A DNA stretch of 6,477 nt, from assembly GCA_002425305.1 (NCBI GenBank), contig DILZ01000016.1:16061-22537 (forward strand). The letters are read 5' to 3'. Every line of letters begins with the position of its first letter. Within the stretch, counting starts at the first letter, position 1. This DNA is from Ruminococcaceae bacterium UBA5579 (lineage in GTDB: Bacteria; Bacillota; Clostridia; Oscillospirales; Ruminococcaceae). Position numbers and translations under genes: made by a program. Below the pieces are notes generated by a model. The model was not told the origin of the DNA. It saw only the letters and a list, made by a program, of their open reading frames with translations, and searched no databases. Of this stretch, positions 6,306 to 6,477 are shown in pieces.

Positions 6306-6422
6306 TTATTGGTTTCCGCTGAACGGCATTCGCTTCGATAAGTTCGCCGCGATAACGCCGCGCATATAATCGTCGATATCTTCTTCGTTGTTATCGTCGG
6401 TAAAAATTTTTTTATCGGTCAT
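6306..6422 (-). CDS. 38-aa acidic small protein of unknown function
   Basis: An ATG at 6420-6422 opens a 38-codon frame ending in TAA at 6306-6308. The start has one of the best ribosome binding sites in the window, GGAGGGGAG (6427-6435), with GGAGG eight bases from the ATG. The product begins MTDKKIF, then has a very acidic stretch (DDNNEEDIDD, residues 9-18) and a mildly amphipathic part (YMRGVIAANLSKRMPF, residues 19-34). It has no signal peptide, membrane helix or cysteine. I do not recognise it. It lies 94 nt upstream of uppP on the same strand, between two hairpins, and may lead the uppP-ftsK operon. The strong ribosome binding site and ordinary codon use favour a real gene; its short length is the main doubt. 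Confidence 0.6.
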   Translation of the reverse strand: MTDKKIFTDDNNEEDIDDYMRGVIAANLSKRMPFSGNQ

Positions 6423-6443
6423 CGTTCTCCCCTCCAATCTCCC

Positions 6444-6468
6444 AGCCGTGTTTCGTCACGGCTTTTTT
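6444..6468 (+). terminator. Strong intrinsic terminator pointing in the plus direction
   Basis: AGCCGTG (6444-6450) and CACGGCT (6457-6463) form a perfect 7-bp stem with a 6-nt loop. A run of Ts follows directly on the plus strand (through 6468). On the minus strand the tract precedes the stem and no Ts follow, so it would not terminate in that direction. No plus-strand gene is visible to its left. It may stop antisense transcripts, or serve minus-strand transcripts as a 5' hairpin nine bases before the Shine-Dalgarno site of the small ORF. Confidence 0.7.
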
Positions 6469-6477
6469 GTACCGTCA

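Overview
The window looks like a chromosomal segment from a Gram-positive anaerobe of class Clostridia, probably of the Ruminococcaceae/Oscillospiraceae kind. The reasons are a DUF4358-type lipoprotein, a membrane-anchored SGNH hydrolase with a Ser/Ala/Pro/Val linker, strong GGAGG/AAGGA-type Shine-Dalgarno sites, a textbook sigma-A promoter, and moderate GC. This placement is inference; no rRNA or other marker is present. All convincing genes lie on the minus strand, so transcription runs from high to low coordinates. I see no mobile element, CRISPR array, tRNA or rRNA.

Right block (about 6470 down to 2367): a 38-codon acidic small ORF with a very strong ribosome binding site, then uppP (undecaprenyl-diphosphate phosphatase), then ftsK (979-residue FtsK/SpoIIIE DNA translocase) 35 nt after uppP. 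The 94-nt gap between the small ORF and uppP holds a GC-rich hairpin and a 9+9 bp dyad that overlaps a plausible promoter. A strong intrinsic terminator pointing in the plus direction sits just upstream of the small ORF, although no plus-strand gene is visible. The theme is cell-wall lipid carrier recycling plus chromosome segregation at the septum.

Middle (2366 to 2113): a 254-bp AT-rich intergenic region. It carries an excellent sigma-A promoter (TTGAAA, 17 bp, TATAAT) followed by a leader of about 180 nt. The leader has two 8-bp long-range pairings that enclose a hairpin with a U-run, and ends in a 10-codon mini-ORF with its own Shine-Dalgarno site, whose stop overlaps the start of the next gene as ATGA.

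Left block (2112 down to 130): a three-gene operon of an N-terminally anchored extracytoplasmic SGNH/GDSL-like hydrolase, a DUF4358-type lipoprotein, and a four-helix membrane protein of unknown function. It is closed by a hairpin terminator at 99-130. Together they look like a small cell-envelope module, with all three products at or outside the membrane. The first 98 bases may hold the 3' end of a convergent plus-strand gene, but this cannot be settled here.

Most interesting for follow-up: the structured leader with the coupled mini-ORF, the SGNH/DUF4358/4-TM operon, the 38-aa ORF with its flanking hairpins, and the dyad at the uppP promoter.
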